Shown: positions 38,247 through 49,100, counted from the stretch's first letter. The stretch is 64,000 nucleotides of DNA from Streptococcus azizii (GCF_001984715.1 NZ_MSPR01000003.1:112819-176818); one strand, 5' to 3'. Notes: generated by a model not told the origin, from the sequence alone. Numbers and translations: made by a program.

Positions 38247-39937
38247 AGCGCTATTCTCTTTTTGTCCAATTAGTCGTTTATGTTGTGGTCATGATGTTGC
38301 TGCTTCTAGGGAGTGTCGGTGCAGTATACTACCAGACTAGCTCAAGGCTCATCAGAGAAACGACCGAGCAAAGTACGCAAGATACAATCTCGCAAAGTGG
38401 ACGGTTTGTGCAGGCTTATCTAGAAAAACTAAAGGAAACGACAACGGGTCTAGCTACCAATGAAGTAGTTAGAGCCTATGCCGAAGATGCTAGTTCTGAC
38501 AACGAAGCGTCTCTTAGAGGATTACTAGATACGATTTTATCAACAGACCGCGATCTGGTATCAGCAGTCTTGGTCACCAAATCAGGTCATCTGGTGGCAA
38601 CAGATGAAGCAATTAGTATGAAAACTTCTGGTGATATGATGAAAGAGGCTTGGTATCAAGCAGCTATTCAGGAACATGCCATGCCCATCTTGACTCCAGC
38701 TCGCCAGCATTTGTCTGAATCCAGTGACAAGTGGGTCGTATCAATCACTCAGGAGGTGGTGGATGGTCGTGGTGCGAATCTCGGTGTTATCCGTCTGGAT
38801 ATTGCTTATGATACCCTGTCGTGTTATTTAGACAGTCTACAGTTAGGTGAAAAGGGCTTTACCTTTATCATCAATAGTCAGCATGCATTTGTGTATCACC
38901 CCGAAAAGAGCGTCTATTCTTCCAAACAGGAAATGCAGGCTTTGGAGCCGTATATGTTGATTCAAAATGGGTATGTGAGTGCTGATGGTTCCTATGTTTA
39001 TCAGTATCAGATTCCACAGAGCGACTGGTTAATGATAGGAGTTGCTTCTATGGAGAAACTGTCCCAACTACAGCAGCAGATACTGATGTCACTGATAGGA
39101 ACAGGTCTCCTTGCCCTGAGTATTTGTCTCTTGGGGATTTGGTGTATCTTGCGCCATTGGCTCAAACCGTTACGCAATTTGCAGCAGACCATTTTAGCGA
39201 TTGGAGATGGGCAGGCAGACCTAAGGGCTAGTGAGCAAGGGGCGCCTGAATTGGTTGATTTGGCCCAACAATTTAATCGCATGCTGGATCAAGTGGATAA
39301 GTTGATGCGGGCCGTTAAAGAAGAGGAGCAAAATGTTCGTAAATATGAACTAGCAGCCCTCTCTAGCCAAATCAATCCCCATTTTCTGTATAATACCTTA
39401 GATACCATTGTCTGGATGGCGGAGTTTAATCATAGCGAAAAAGTAGTTGAAACGACCAAGTCTCTTGCCCGATATTTCCGTCTGGCACTCAATCAGGGGA
39501 ATGAGCAAATTACTCTCAAAGACGAGCTTGACCATGTGCGTCAATATCTCTTTATCCAAAAACAGCGTTATGGTGATAAGTTGGCTTATGAAATTGAGGA
39601 AGATGCCCGATTTGATGATTTTCAGCTTCCCAAACTGGTCTTACAACCCTTGGTTGAAAATGCTATCTACCATGGCATTAAGGAGATAAAGGGTCAGGGA
39701 CTGGTGCGCGTGTCTGTAAAGGAAGAAAAAGGATTCCTCATTGTATCCATCTATGATAATGGTCGTGGCTTTATAGCTCAAGATACAACGGAAAATCTTT
39801 TGGTCAAATTGGGAGGTGTCGGTCTTAAAAATGTAGATCAGCGTTTGCGATTACAATTTGGAGCAGCCTATCATATGAATATTGACTCTAAACAGATGGG
39901 TCATACAGTTATTTCGCTTTTTTTACCTCAAAAATAA
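38243..39937 (+). CDS. Sensor histidine kinase, YesM/LytS-like (TCS09/ZmpS-like)
   Basis: The 564-residue kinase has two membrane helices (about 8-30 and 279-301) enclosing a ~250-residue extracellular Cache-like sensor. Then come a HAMP segment (303-355), the His kinase domain with H380 in LSSQINPHFLYNTLDTIVW, and an ATPase domain with VENAIYHGI and the G-boxes DNGRGF and GGVGLKN. Signals in this class are often sugars or wall-derived molecules. In pneumococcus the pair lies upstream of the zmpB protease gene, which is absent here; a csbD gene follows instead. Confidence 0.92.
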   Translation: MKRYSLFVQLVVYVVVMMLLLLGSVGAVYYQTSSRLIRETTEQSTQDTISQSGRFVQAYLEKLKETTTGLATNEVVRAYAEDASSDNEASLRGLLDTILSTDRDLVSAVLVTKSGHLVATDEAISMKTSGDMMKEAWYQAAIQEHAMPILTPARQHLSESSDKWVVSITQEVVDGRGANLGVIRLDIAYDTLSCYLDSLQLGEKGFTFIINSQHAFVYHPEKSVYSSKQEMQALEPYMLIQNGYVSADGSYVYQYQIPQSDWLMIGVASMEKLSQLQQQILMSLIGTGLLALSICLLGIWCILRHWLKPLRNLQQTILAIGDGQADLRASEQGAPELVDLAQQFNRMLDQVDKLMRAVKEEEQNVRKYELAALSSQINPHFLYNTLDTIVWMAEFNHSEKVVETTKSLARYFRLALNQGNEQITLKDELDHVRQYLFIQKQRYGDKLAYEIEEDARFDDFQLPKLVLQPLVENAIYHGIKEIKGQGLVRVSVKEEKGFLIVSIYDNGRGFIAQDTTENLLVKLGGVGLKNVDQRLRLQFGAAYHMNIDSKQMGHTVISLFLPQK

Positions 39938-39939
39938 AG

Positions 39940-39972
39940 ATTATGGACACTTTGCTATAAAGTGTCCATAAT
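39940..39972 (+). terminator. Hairpin after the two-component pair
   Basis: ATTATGGACACTTT pairs perfectly with AAAGTGTCCATAAT around five bases; the T-run is poor. Confidence 0.65.
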
Positions 39973-40015
39973 CTATTGGCTGTAAGCAGAATACTTGAGT
40001 AGCCGTAAAGATTAT

Positions 40016-40029
40016 GTTATTATAATAAC
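40016..40029 (+). promoter_or_regulatory. Palindromic -10 region of csbD
   Basis: GTTATTATAATAAC is a perfect 14-bp palindrome containing the TATAAT -10 box at 40021-40026, so a regulator bound here would occlude the promoter. It resembles AT-rich Fur/PerR-type half-sites only loosely. Confidence 0.5.
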
Positions 40030-40054
40030 TATAAAATAAAAGGAGGATATCCCT

Positions 40055-40291
40055 ATGTCAGAAGAAAAATTGTCAGCAACATTCAATCAAGTTGCAGGTG
40101 GTTTGAAAGAAACTGCTGGAAAACTAGTCGGAGATAAGAAAATGGAAGTGGAAGGCTTGGTCGAAAAAACAGCTGGTAAGGCAAAAGAGTTAGCAGACGA
40201 GGCAACGGATACAGCAAAAGGGCTTGCAGAGGAAGCAAAAGATGCCGTAGAAGGTGCTACTGAAGGTATCAAAAAGGTTTTTGGTAAATAA
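40055..40291 (+). CDS. CsbD family stress-response protein
   Basis: The 78-residue hydrophilic protein begins [27 protein letters not shown] and continues with Lys/Glu/Ala repeats, the hallmark of CsbD proteins. In Bacillus csbD belongs to the general stress regulon, but its activity is not known. Streptococci lack SigB, so control must differ; the promoter here is a perfect palindrome. AAGGAGG is the ribosome site. It is closed by a terminator at 40346-40400 and then a tandem hairpin array. Confidence 0.88.
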   Translation: MSEEKLSATFNQVAGGLKETAGKLVGDKKMEVEGLVEKTAGKAKELADEATDTAKGLAEEAKDAVEGATEGIKKVFGK

Positions 40292-40345
40292 TTTGTAACG
40301 GTCATTCTGATTTTTACAGAGTAGGAGCAAAGCTCTTAGGAGAAG

Positions 40346-40400
40346 AACATCGCTTAAAGCAAGGATTGAAAAACTTGCATGGTAAGCGATGTTTATTTTG
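40346..40400 (+). terminator. Terminator of csbD
   Basis: AACATCGCTTA pairs with TAAGCGATGTT, followed by TTATTTTG. Confidence 0.75.
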
Positions 40401-40417
40401 TATAGGAGGTGCTTCAA

Positions 40418-40983
40418 CAGTCTAGGAATAGACTGTTGAAGGTTGGAAATAAAACGAGTGGAACTCGTGTCACCCAGTCTAGGAATAGACTGTTGAAGGT
40501 TGGAAATGAAACGCGTGCCACTCGTGTCACCCAGTCTAGGGATAGACTGTTGAAGGTTGGAAATAAAACGAGTGCCACTCGTGTCACCAGTCTAGGAATA
40601 GACTGTTGAAGGTTGGAAATGAAACGAGTGGAACTCGTGTCACCCAGTCTAGGAATAGACTGTTGAAGGTTGGAAATAAAACGAGTGGAACTCGTGTCAC
40701 CCAGTCTAGGAATAGACTGTTGAAGGTTGGAAATAAAACGAGTGGAACTCGTGTCAACCAGTCTAGGAATAGACTGTTGAAGGTTGGAAATAAAACGAGT
40801 GGAACTCGTGTCAACCAGTCTAGGAATAGACTGTTGAAGGTAGGAAATAGAACGCGTGGAACTCGTGTCACCCAGTCTAGGAATAGACTGTTGAAGGTTG
40901 GAAATGAAACGAGTGAACTCGTGTCAACAGTCTAGGAATAGACTGTTGAAGGTTGGAAATGAAACGCGTGCCACTCGTGTCAA
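40418..40983. repeat. Tandem array of ten ~57-bp units, each with two hairpins
   Basis: Units start at 40418, 40475, 40532, 40588, 40645, 40702, 40759, 40816, 40873 and 40928. The spacing is 57 bp except two that are 56 and 55. Each has CAGTCTAGGAATAGACTG, a 7-bp stem with a GGAA tetraloop. This is followed by TTGAAGGTTGGAAATAAA and a second hairpin ACGAGT-GGA-ACTCGT. Variation clusters at ACGMGT and GGA/GCC. Reading frames of 19-residue repeats exist on both strands, but the 55- and 56-bp units break them and there is no ribosome site. A decayed relative lies near 59755-59830. Confidence 0.93.
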
Positions 40984-41163
40984 ACGCCCTCGTATCTTGA
41001 TGAATAAAAACCGCCACTGGAGATTTTCAGCTTGCTCCCTTTAGCCAAGCTAGAACGAGTGTTCAACTATATGCAGCGACCTTTGCTTTTCCTTATCTAT
41101 TCAGACATTGATGTTTATAGCGTTTAAAGGCTTAAAAAATCTGATAAATAATGAGCATAATTT

Positions 41164-41192
41164 TTGTAATCGGTACCAATTTTTAGTATAAT
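41164..41192 (+). promoter_or_regulatory. Promoter of nox
   Basis: TTGTAA (41164-41169), 17 bp, then TATAAT (41187-41192). An AT-only palindrome TAAAAAAATATTTTTTA just downstream could bind a redox regulator, but it does not match the Rex consensus well. 40984-41160 has only a repeat fragment. Confidence 0.75.
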
Positions 41193-41235
41193 ATAAACTG
41201 TAAAAAAATATTTTTTAGGAAAGTGAGATGTACTT

Positions 41236-42606
41236 ATGTCTAAAATCGTTGTTGTTGGTGCAAACCACGCAGGTACCGCTTGTATCAAAACTATGTTAAC
41301 AAACTATGGTGCTGATAACGAGATTGTTGTATTTGACCAAAACTCAAATATTTCTTTCCTTGGATGCGGAATGGCGCTATGGATTGGTGAGCAAATCTCT
41401 GGTCCAGAAGGCTTGTTCTACTCTGATAAGGAGCAATTAGAAAGCCTTGGTGCCAAAGTATACATGAATTCACCAGTTGAATCAGTAGACTATGATAAAA
41501 AAGAAGTTCACGTTCTTTTAGAAGATGGAAGTAAGCACGTTGAATCGTATGATAAATTGATTTTTGCAACAGGTTCTCAACCAATCTTGCCACCGATTAA
41601 GGGTGCAGCCATCAAAGAAGGGTCACGTGAATTTGAAGCGACTCTTAAAAATCTTCAATTTGTTAAATTGTACCAAAATTCAGCAGATGTGATTGAAAAA
41701 TTAAAAGATGAAGACATCAAGCGGGTAGCAGTTGTTGGTGCTGGTTACATCGGGGTAGAGCTTGCAGAGGCCTTTGAACGGAAAGGAAAAGAAGTTATCC
41801 TAATCGATGTGGTAGATACTTGCTTGGCTGGTTACTATGACCGCGATTTGACGGATATGATGAGCAAAAATCTTGAAGATCACGGAATCAAATTGGCCTT
41901 TGGTCAAACCGTACAGGCAATCGAGGGTGACGGCAAGGTAGAACGTATCGTAACAGACAAGGAAACATTTGATGTCGATATGGTTATCCTAGCAGTTGGC
42001 TTCCGTCCTAATACCGGTCTTGGCGATGGCAAACTGGAACTCTTCCGCAATGGTGCCTTCCTTGTGAATAAAAAACAAGAAACCAGCATGAAAGATGTTT
42101 ATGCCATCGGTGACTGTGCGACTGTTTATGATAACTCAATCGGTGATACAAACTATATCGCGCTTGCAACAAATGCGGTCCGCTCAGGTATCGTAGCCGC
42201 TCACAATGTATGTGGAACAGAGCTAGAGTCCATCGGTGTGCAAGGTTCAAATGGTATTTCTATCTATGATCTTAAGATGGTTTCAACAGGTTTGACGCTT
42301 GAAAAAGCAAAACGCTTTGGCTACAACGCTGTTGTCACTGAGTTCACAGATAACCAAAAACCAGAATTTATCGAGCATGATAACTTCCCAGTAACGCTTA
42401 AAATTGTTTATGACAAAGATACACGTGTCGTTCTTGGAGCACAGATGGCTTCTAAAGAAGACATGTCTATGGGAATCCACATGTTCTCATTAGCAATTCA
42501 AGAAAAAGTGACAATCGAACGCCTAGCGCTCCTTGATATCTTCTTCTTGCCACACTTCAACAAGCCATACAACTACATCACAATGGCAGCCTTGGGTGCA
42601 GAATAG
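41236..42606 (+). CDS. nox: Water-forming NADH oxidase
   Basis: The 456-residue flavoprotein reduces O2 to water with NADH, removing oxygen and regenerating NAD+. The FAD-binding motif is [16 protein letters not shown], the single redox-active cysteine is C44 in [12 protein letters not shown], the NADH-binding motif is [21 protein letters not shown], and the second FAD motif is [12 protein letters not shown]. Members of this family share the fold with NADH peroxidase and CoA-disulfide reductase; the streptococcal context favours oxidase. A terminator follows at about 42621-42660. Confidence 0.92.
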   Translation: MSKIVVVGANHAGTACIKTMLTNYGADNEIVVFDQNSNISFLGCGMALWIGEQISGPEGLFYSDKEQLESLGAKVYMNSPVESVDYDKKEVHVLLEDGSKHVESYDKLIFATGSQPILPPIKGAAIKEGSREFEATLKNLQFVKLYQNSADVIEKLKDEDIKRVAVVGAGYIGVELAEAFERKGKEVILIDVVDTCLAGYYDRDLTDMMSKNLEDHGIKLAFGQTVQAIEGDGKVERIVTDKETFDVDMVILAVGFRPNTGLGDGKLELFRNGAFLVNKKQETSMKDVYAIGDCATVYDNSIGDTNYIALATNAVRSGIVAAHNVCGTELESIGVQGSNGISIYDLKMVSTGLTLEKAKRFGYNAVVTEFTDNQKPEFIEHDNFPVTLKIVYDKDTRVVLGAQMASKEDMSMGIHMFSLAIQEKVTIERLALLDIFFLPHFNKPYNYITMAALGAE

Positions 42607-42620
42607 GTAAAAGAGTCTAT

Positions 42621-42660
42621 AAAAGAACTGGACCATCCTCCAGTTCTTTTACTAGGCTTT
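42621..42660 (+). terminator. Terminator of nox
   Basis: AAAAGAACTGGA pairs with TCCAGTTCTTTT around six bases. Confidence 0.75.
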
Positions 42661-42802
42661 TTCATTTGCCGTATTTTTGGTATAATGAAGAAAGGAAAGT
42701 TCTTGGAAAATGAAAAAGCAGTTTGTCCTTGTGCCTGGATTTTTAAAGAGTATAAGACATCATCAATGACAACTGATAAACGATAAGAGGATAGGAGAGA
42801 AG

Positions 42803-45079
42803 ATGAATCCTTTGTTAAATGGAATGAATGACAAGCAGGCGGAAGCTGTTCAAACAACAGAAGGACCTTTGTTGATTATGGCCGGGGCAGGGTCTGGTAA
42901 GACCCGTGTCTTGACCCATCGGATTGCCTATTTGATTGATGAAAAACTGGTCAACCCTTGGAATATTTTAGCCATTACCTTTACCAATAAAGCAGCAAGG
43001 GAGATGAAAGAGCGGGTCTTTGCACTGAATCCTGCCACTCAGGATTGCTTGATTGCAACCTTCCACTCTATGTGTGTGCGGATTTTGCGCCGAGATGCTG
43101 ACCATATCGGCTATAATCGCAATTTTACGATTGTAGATCCGAGCGAGCAACGAACCTTGATGAAACGGATTTTGAAAAATTTGAATCTGGATCCGAAAAA
43201 GTGGAGTGAGCGCTCTATTTTAAGTACCATTTCCAATGCTAAAAATGATTTGATTGATGAAGTAGCCTACGAACGTCAAGCAGGGGATCTCTACACACAG
43301 ATTGTGGCTAAGTGCTATACAGCCTACCAGAAGGAATTGCGCATGAGTGAGGCGGTGGACTTTGATGATTTAATTATGCTCACCCTACGCTTGTTTGATC
43401 AGAATCCAGATGTACTGACCTATTACCAGCAGAAATTTCAATATATCCATGTTGACGAATATCAAGATACCAATCACGCCCAGTATCAGCTGGTGAAGCT
43501 CCTTGCCTCACGTTTTAAACATATCTGTGTCGTGGGGGATGCTGATCAGTCTATCTATGGATGGCGTGGAGCGGATATGCAGAATATCCTTGACTTTGAA
43601 AAGGACTATCCTGATAGTAAGGTTGTGCTATTGGAAGAAAATTACCGCTCGACTAAGACCGTTTTGCAGGCAGCCAATGATGTGATTCAAAACAACCGTA
43701 ACCGTCGTCCCAAAAATCTTTGGACGCAAAATGACGAAGGAGATCGGATTATCTATTATCGTGCGCATGACGAGCAGGATGAATCCATCTATGTTGCGAG
43801 CCAGATTGCTGCACTTATTCGATCAGATTACGCCTATGGTGATGTGGCGGTACTGTATCGGACCAATGCTCAATCAAGGACGATTGAAGAAGCCCTTTTA
43901 AAGGCGAATATTCCCTACACTATGGTTGGAGGAACGAAGTTCTACAGCCGGAAGGAAATTCGTGATATTATAGCCTATCTCAATGTGATTGCAAACCCAG
44001 CGGATAATCTATCCTTTGAACGAATTGTCAATGAGCCTAAGCGTGGGGTAGGGCCAGGCACGGTGACCAAAATCCGTGACTTTGCCCAAATGCAGGAGCT
44101 GTCCTTACTAGAAGCGAGTCAGCACATCATGCTTTCAGGTGTCAAAGGCAAGGCTGCCCAGGCTGTCTTTGATCTGTCCTCTCTACTCTACCAACTGCGG
44201 GAAGAATTGGATAAGCTCTCTATTACAGACTTGGTAGAAAGGGTCTTGGCTAAGACAGGCTATATGGAGTCTTTGACGGTCCAGGCGACCTTGGAAGCCA
44301 ATGCGCGTATGGAAAACCTGCAGGAGTTTCTTTCTGTGACCAAACATTTTGACGAAGAAAATGCAGTGGAAGGAGAGACGGGCTTAGAAACCTTGAGCCG
44401 TTTCCTCAATGACTTGGCCCTGATTGCAGATACGGATGATGGTAACCGAGAGAATTCCGCTGTAACCTTGATGACTTTGCACGCGGCTAAGGGACTTGAG
44501 TTTCCGGTAGTCTTTCTCATCGGTATGGAAGAAAATGTCTTTCCGCTCAGTCGAGCATCGGAAGATGAGGATGAACTGGAAGAGGAACGACGCCTTGCTT
44601 ATGTTGGGATTACCCGTGCAGAACAGCAGCTTTATCTCACCAATGCCAACTCGCGCCTGTTATTTGGGAGGAGCAACTATAACCAACCGAGTCGCTTTAT
44701 CCGAGAAATATCAAGTAATTTATTGGATTATCAAGGATTGGCAAGACCGGCTAATACAGCATTTAAGGCTTCTTATGTCAATGGACAGACGAGCAAGTTC
44801 GGTCAAGGCATGAGTTTGCAGCAGGCTATTCAGTCCCGTAAGTCTCAGATTCAACCTCTTAGTCTAGGAGAGGAGCTACCCTTTGGAACAGCAACCTCAA
44901 GCACTAGGACACAAGTAGATTGGAGGGTGGGAGATATAGCCCTTCACCGTAAATGGGGGCGGGGAACTGTCCTTGAAGTTACTGGTAGCGGTAGTGGTCA
45001 AGAGCTGAAAATCACTTTTCCAGAGCTGGGGTTAAAAAAACTCTTGGCTAGTCTTGCACCGATTGAAAAGGAGGACTGA
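42803..45079 (+). CDS. pcrA: ATP-dependent DNA helicase PcrA
   Basis: This superfamily 1A 3'-5' helicase of 758 residues acts in DNA repair and in removal of recombination and replication roadblocks. Its motifs are the P-loop GAGSGKTR (28-35), [62 protein letters not shown] and [16 protein letters not shown]. The C-terminal ~60 residues ([43 protein letters not shown]) form the RNA-polymerase-binding Tudor-like domain of PcrA. A TGGTATAAT box lies about 130 bases upstream, with a RUP end in the leader. Confidence 0.95.
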   Translation: MNPLLNGMNDKQAEAVQTTEGPLLIMAGAGSGKTRVLTHRIAYLIDEKLVNPWNILAITFTNKAAREMKERVFALNPATQDCLIATFHSMCVRILRRDADHIGYNRNFTIVDPSEQRTLMKRILKNLNLDPKKWSERSILSTISNAKNDLIDEVAYERQAGDLYTQIVAKCYTAYQKELRMSEAVDFDDLIMLTLRLFDQNPDVLTYYQQKFQYIHVDEYQDTNHAQYQLVKLLASRFKHICVVGDADQSIYGWRGADMQNILDFEKDYPDSKVVLLEENYRSTKTVLQAANDVIQNNRNRRPKNLWTQNDEGDRIIYYRAHDEQDESIYVASQIAALIRSDYAYGDVAVLYRTNAQSRTIEEALLKANIPYTMVGGTKFYSRKEIRDIIAYLNVIANPADNLSFERIVNEPKRGVGPGTVTKIRDFAQMQELSLLEASQHIMLSGVKGKAAQAVFDLSSLLYQLREELDKLSITDLVERVLAKTGYMESLTVQATLEANARMENLQEFLSVTKHFDEENAVEGETGLETLSRFLNDLALIADTDDGNRENSAVTLMTLHAAKGLEFPVVFLIGMEENVFPLSRASEDEDELEEERRLAYVGITRAEQQLYLTNANSRLLFGRSNYNQPSRFIREISSNLLDYQGLARPANTAFKASYVNGQTSKFGQGMSLQQAIQSRKSQIQPLSLGEELPFGTATSSTRTQVDWRVGDIALHRKWGRGTVLEVTGSGSGQELKITFPELGLKKLLASLAPIEKED

Positions 45080-45360
45080 TACTCTATCGGTGGTCACTTG
45101 CTCTCACAAGCCCTATGTCCACTTTCTATAGTCTCATGGAACTATGGAAGTAATGAGTATCAAGATACGAGAATGTCAAAAAATGTAAAGAAAAATAGGG
45201 AATCGACAGAGCTTGTCTTGCAGCCAATGAGATGTAAACGCGCTTTCTGAGTTCTTGGCTCGGGTTCAATGATAGGTGAGCTAGTGACCTTTTACGTTTC
45301 ATAGAATAGTATTTAAAAAAGAGTGGATAGGACCTCCCGTTCAATGGAAAGGAAATTTTC
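45080..45360. other. Short gap with repeat fragment
   Basis: Only a fragment related to the block at about 16340-16400 in inverted form (ATGTAAAGAAAAATAGGGAA) is recognisable, at about 45182-45202. No gene or clear promoter is seen. Confidence 0.4.
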
Positions 45361-45567
45361 ATGTTTCATTATCTTGTTAGTCTACGTCTCATTAGTGTCG
45401 TTATTCTAGTTATCTATCTATTGCTGGGGATCAGTTTTATCCAATCTTTTCATCGTATCGATCTATCAAAAATAATCAAGACCATTTTCTTATTGGGTTA
45501 CCTGCTCCTTCTTGCCCCCTTGCTCTATCTTACCTTTTTTATCCTATTATTGGGATTTAATTCTTAG
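45361..45567 (+). CDS. Small two-helix membrane protein, unknown
   Basis: The 68-residue product has two hydrophobic spans (about 8-29 and 41-66) joined by a short polar loop with HRIDLSKIIK. GAAAGGA lies about ten bases before the ATG, and a terminator stem follows the stop by nine bases. Both suggest a real gene. I do not recognise a family. Its terminator stem appears twice, 316 bp apart. Confidence 0.5.
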   Translation: MFHYLVSLRLISVVILVIYLLLGISFIQSFHRIDLSKIIKTIFLLGYLLLLAPLLYLTFFILLLGFNS

Positions 45568-45576
45568 ACGGTAAAA

Positions 45577-45601
45577 AACGCTTAGAAAGGTTTCTAGGCG
45601 C
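45577..45601 (+). repeat. First copy of a duplicated terminator stem
   Basis: This 25-base sequence contains CGCTTAGAAAGG followed by TTTCTAGGCG and is identical, apart from its ends, to 45893-45917. It lacks the T-run of the second copy. Confidence 0.85.
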
Positions 45602-45737
45602 CAGGTTGTAGACAAAGTATCTCTGAGAAAATTTGTCAATGTCAATATCGAAGGATAGTATCAGTGCTCTTATCTCTTCGTGAAAAGGCGAGCGAAGCGA
45701 GCTCATAACCGCTACTTTACGCCGTAGCAAAAAACAC

Positions 45738-45850
45738 CAGAAACGTTATGTTTCTGGTGTTCGGAGATTTTGAGACTCAGACTCAAAATCTAGGCATGAA
45801 ATCCCGTAGGGAGTTGCTGCCGTCCGTGCTACCTAAGTAAAGTATCATAA
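45738..45850 (-). ncRNA. Candidate small RNA on the minus strand
   Basis: Read on the minus strand, a TATGAT-like -10 near 45847 is followed by three hairpins. The first is GGCA/TGCC enclosing a TCCC-TAC-GGGA stem (about 45799-45827). The second is a perfect 10-bp stem AGATTTTGAG/CTCAAAATCT (45768-45794). The third is a terminator, AACACCAGAAAC paired with GTTTCTGGTGTT plus TTTT (45731-45763). It has no open frame with a ribosome site. The family is not recognised; SRP RNA, tmRNA and RNase P motifs are absent. Confidence 0.5.
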
Positions 45851-45892
45851 TAACATAATCGTTTTGAAGAAAATAAACTTTTTCTTCAGTCT

Positions 45893-45925
45893 AACGCTTA
45901 GAAAGGTTTCTAGGCGCTTTTTTTA
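45893..45925 (+). terminator. Second copy of the terminator stem, with T-run
   Basis: CGCTTAGAAAGG plus TTTCTAGGCGC followed by TTTTTTT. It is the functional-looking end of the upstream small gene's transcript. From here to 46151 only an extended -10 box (TGGTATAAT near 46100) for rexB is seen. Confidence 0.75.
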
Positions 45926-46151
45926 ATAGAGTGCTTTAGGTTTAAAATTGGATTGACGAATCATTCAATACCCATAAAATAATATTTGTTAAACAATAAA
46001 AGAATATGGTTAGCAGAGCTGTTCGTAGAGTATCAGGATCTCCTGTTTTATTTGAAGGAGACAACTACTTTAGTAAAAAGACATCTTTTTCTGACTTTTG
46101 GTATAATAGAGGTAACGCGATTTACAGAGTAAGCAATGGAAAGAAGAGTCT

Positions 46152-49100
46152 ATGAAATTATATTATGCAGATATTCGGTATCCTTTGACGGCCTTTCTAG
46201 CAGAGCTAGCAAGGAGTTATACGCAGGCAGGCAAGCGAGTCTTTTATATTGCCCCCAATTCCCTTTCTTTTGAAAAAGAGCGGGAGGTCTTATCTACCTT
46301 AAAGGAAAAGGGGTCGTTTGAGATGATGGTGACCCGTTTTGAGCAACTGGCCCGCTATTTTACGCTCAATCAGGTCGAACAGACAACAACATTGGATGAT
46401 ACAGGGCTGGTCATGCTATTCTTTAGGCTCTTATCGCAGATGGATGATACGGAGTTTCGGGTCTATGGCAAGGTAAAACAAGACATGGCCTTTATTCAGC
46501 AACTGGTTGACTTGTATAAGGAGATGCAGCGGTCTAACATCGCCATTACAGACTTGGTGCAACTAGATTCTCCCGATAAAGAGGCCGACTTGGTGAAGAT
46601 CTTAACCGCTTTTCATAGGGTTATGGTAGCGGAAGATTTTCAAGTTGCTACCAAAATAGCCCAATTTCGCAAGGCCATTGAATCCGGTCAGCTAGACCAG
46701 GAGTTAGCGGAGATTGTTCTTGTTGTGGACGGTTTTACCCGTTTTTCAGCTGAGGAAGAAGCCCTGATTGCTGCCTTGCATGGGCGAGTGGCAGAGTGTG
46801 TGATTGCCACCTATGCGAGCCAAAAAGCCTATCAAGCTACCTACATTGAAGGGAATATCTATCAGGCTGGTGTGGAATTTCTCCGCTATTTGGCCCACAC
46901 CTTTCAAACCAGTCCAACTTATCTAGCACCTTTAGGTCAGTTAGATGCCCTCGGCAAAATTTCGAGAAATATCGAGGGGCATTATGACTTTTCTGGTCGT
47001 AAAGTGGAGTTAACGGCTAAGGATAAAACAGGCGTTCAACTGTGGGAGGTGACCAATCAGAAGGAAGAAGTCCGTCAGGTAGCTCTTGCTATTCGACAAT
47101 TACTGCATCAAGGCGTTCGATATAAGGATATTGTCGTTCTTTTGGGCGATGTGGATAGTTATCACTTACAGCTTGGAAAGACCTTTGAACAATATGATAT
47201 TCCTTATTATCTAGGACGGGCTGAGGAGATGAGCCATCATCCATTGGTGCATGTGATCGAATCTTTGGAGCGCTTAAAACGCAATCGTTTTCGGACAGAG
47301 GATATGCTCAATCTCTTGAAATCAGGTCTCTATCAAAACTGGTCCCAGGAAGAGTTAGATATATTTGAACAGTATCTATTGTTTGCAGATGTCAAGGGTC
47401 AGTCTCAGTTTGAACGGACATTTACTGCCAAAAATGGCAATCGCTACCATTTGGACGAGCTCAATCATCTTCGTGAGAAAATAATAGAACCCTTAGTCAC
47501 CTTTTTCAAGGCTCGTCCCCAATCGGGCAAGAGCCTATTGGGCAAATTCCGTGATTTTTGTGAGGCAAGTGCCTTGCCGGCCAATATGGAGACTCTATCG
47601 GCCTCATTAGGAGAGTTTGAGCAGGAAAAAGATGAACAGGTCTGGAATCATTTTTGTCATCTTTTGGAAAATATATACCAAATTTTTGGCGATGAGAGAT
47701 TGACGGTAGTTGATTTTCTATCTATTTTGCGAGCAGGCATGCTGGCAAGTACCTATCGTATAGTGCCTGCAACTGTTGATGTGGTGCGAGTGAAATCCTA
47801 TGACCTGATTGAACCCCATACAGCCAAGTATGTTTTTGCACTTGGTTTAACCCAGACCAATTTTCCAAAGCTAGCCAAGAATACCAGCCTATTAACGGAT
47901 GCAGAGCGGGTGCGAATCAATGAAGCAACAGGTCATTTTACTCGATTTGATGTGGTCAGCCGTGAAAATACCAAGAAAAATCATTTTGCAATGATTTCGC
48001 TACTGAATGCAGCGAGTCTGCAACTGGTCTTATCAACTCCCCAACTCGAAAATGAAACCGAGGCAGGGGTATCCCCTTATTTACAATTCCTGCAGGATAT
48101 GGGCATCCCAAAAGAAGAAAAGGGGAGAGCAACAGGTTTTCAGCTGGAGGATTTAGCACATTATAAGAGCTTGCTAGCCCGTGTCATTGAGGCCAATCGA
48201 TTGCCCTTTGAGGAGCAGTGGACAAAAGAGGAAGAGACCTTTTGGCTAGTGGCCATCCGTTATCTGCGCAAGAAATTGGAGGAAGAGCAGATTGTCATTC
48301 CAGCTATTACAGGGGAGATACAGACAAGTCCCTTAGCGGCTGATACGCTGGATGTACTGTATCCAGTAGGGGAGTCGCTCGTCTTATCGGCTTCTAGCTT
48401 GACGGATTTTTATCAGAATGAGTATGTGTATTTTATTAAACACGTTCTACGCCTAAGAGAGCGGGACAGTATTCATCCTGATGCGCGCAGCCATGGGAAT
48501 TTCCTGCACAGGATTTTTGAGCGAGTGACGATGAATCCTAGTCATCAATCGTTTGACGACAAGCTACAAGAAGCCATATCAGAGACCCGTAAGGAGCCGA
48601 ATTTTGAAGCCCTGTATCAATTCGATGCTGAAAGTCAGTTCTCAGAGACAGTCCTATTAGATATTGCGCGGGCAACGTCCTTGGTCTTACAGAGAGAAGC
48701 CGTCACAGAAGTTGTCGCCAATGAAGCTGTTTTTTCTTGGGAGCAAGCCTTGGAGAAGGAGCGCTCTCTGCGAGTAGTAGGAAAAATCGATCGCTTGGAT
48801 CGACTGACTGCACATCAGGCTTTCGGGGTAGTGGATTACAAATCAAGTAGTAACCAGTTCCACATTGACAAATTTTACAACGGGCTTAGTCCTCAGCTAC
48901 TGACTTATCTGGCAGCAGTTCAGCAATTACCAGAATGTAGTCAGCCAGAGAAAGTGTTTGGAGCTATGTATCTGCACATGTTAGACCCGATTGTTAAATT
49001 GACAGACACCAAGTCAGTGGAACAGGTGCTAGCAAATACCTATAAATCTCTCGTCTATAAAGGATTATTTTTGGAAGAAGAGAGCCATCAGCTCTCCCAA

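Noticed and set aside
40409..40935. Open frames of 19-residue repeats across the 57-bp array on both strands
   Set aside because: No usable ribosome site, and units of 55 and 56 bp shift the frame. The repeats are better explained by nucleic acid structure.
40418..40983. Possible CRISPR array
   Set aside because: The units are contiguous and lack variable spacers, and no cas genes are present.
41190..41215. Rex operator at the nox promoter
   Set aside because: The AT palindrome lacks the TTGTGA/TCACAA ends expected of Rex sites.
42710..42769. A 19-codon upstream frame (MKKQFVLVPGF...) in the pcrA leader
   Set aside because: The ribosome site is poorly placed and its second half is the end of a RUP-like element, so it is probably chance.
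45730..45850. Known housekeeping RNAs (SRP RNA, tmRNA, RNase P RNA, 6S RNA) in the 45.7-kb unit
   Set aside because: The conserved motifs of these RNAs are missing and the size is too small for most of them.
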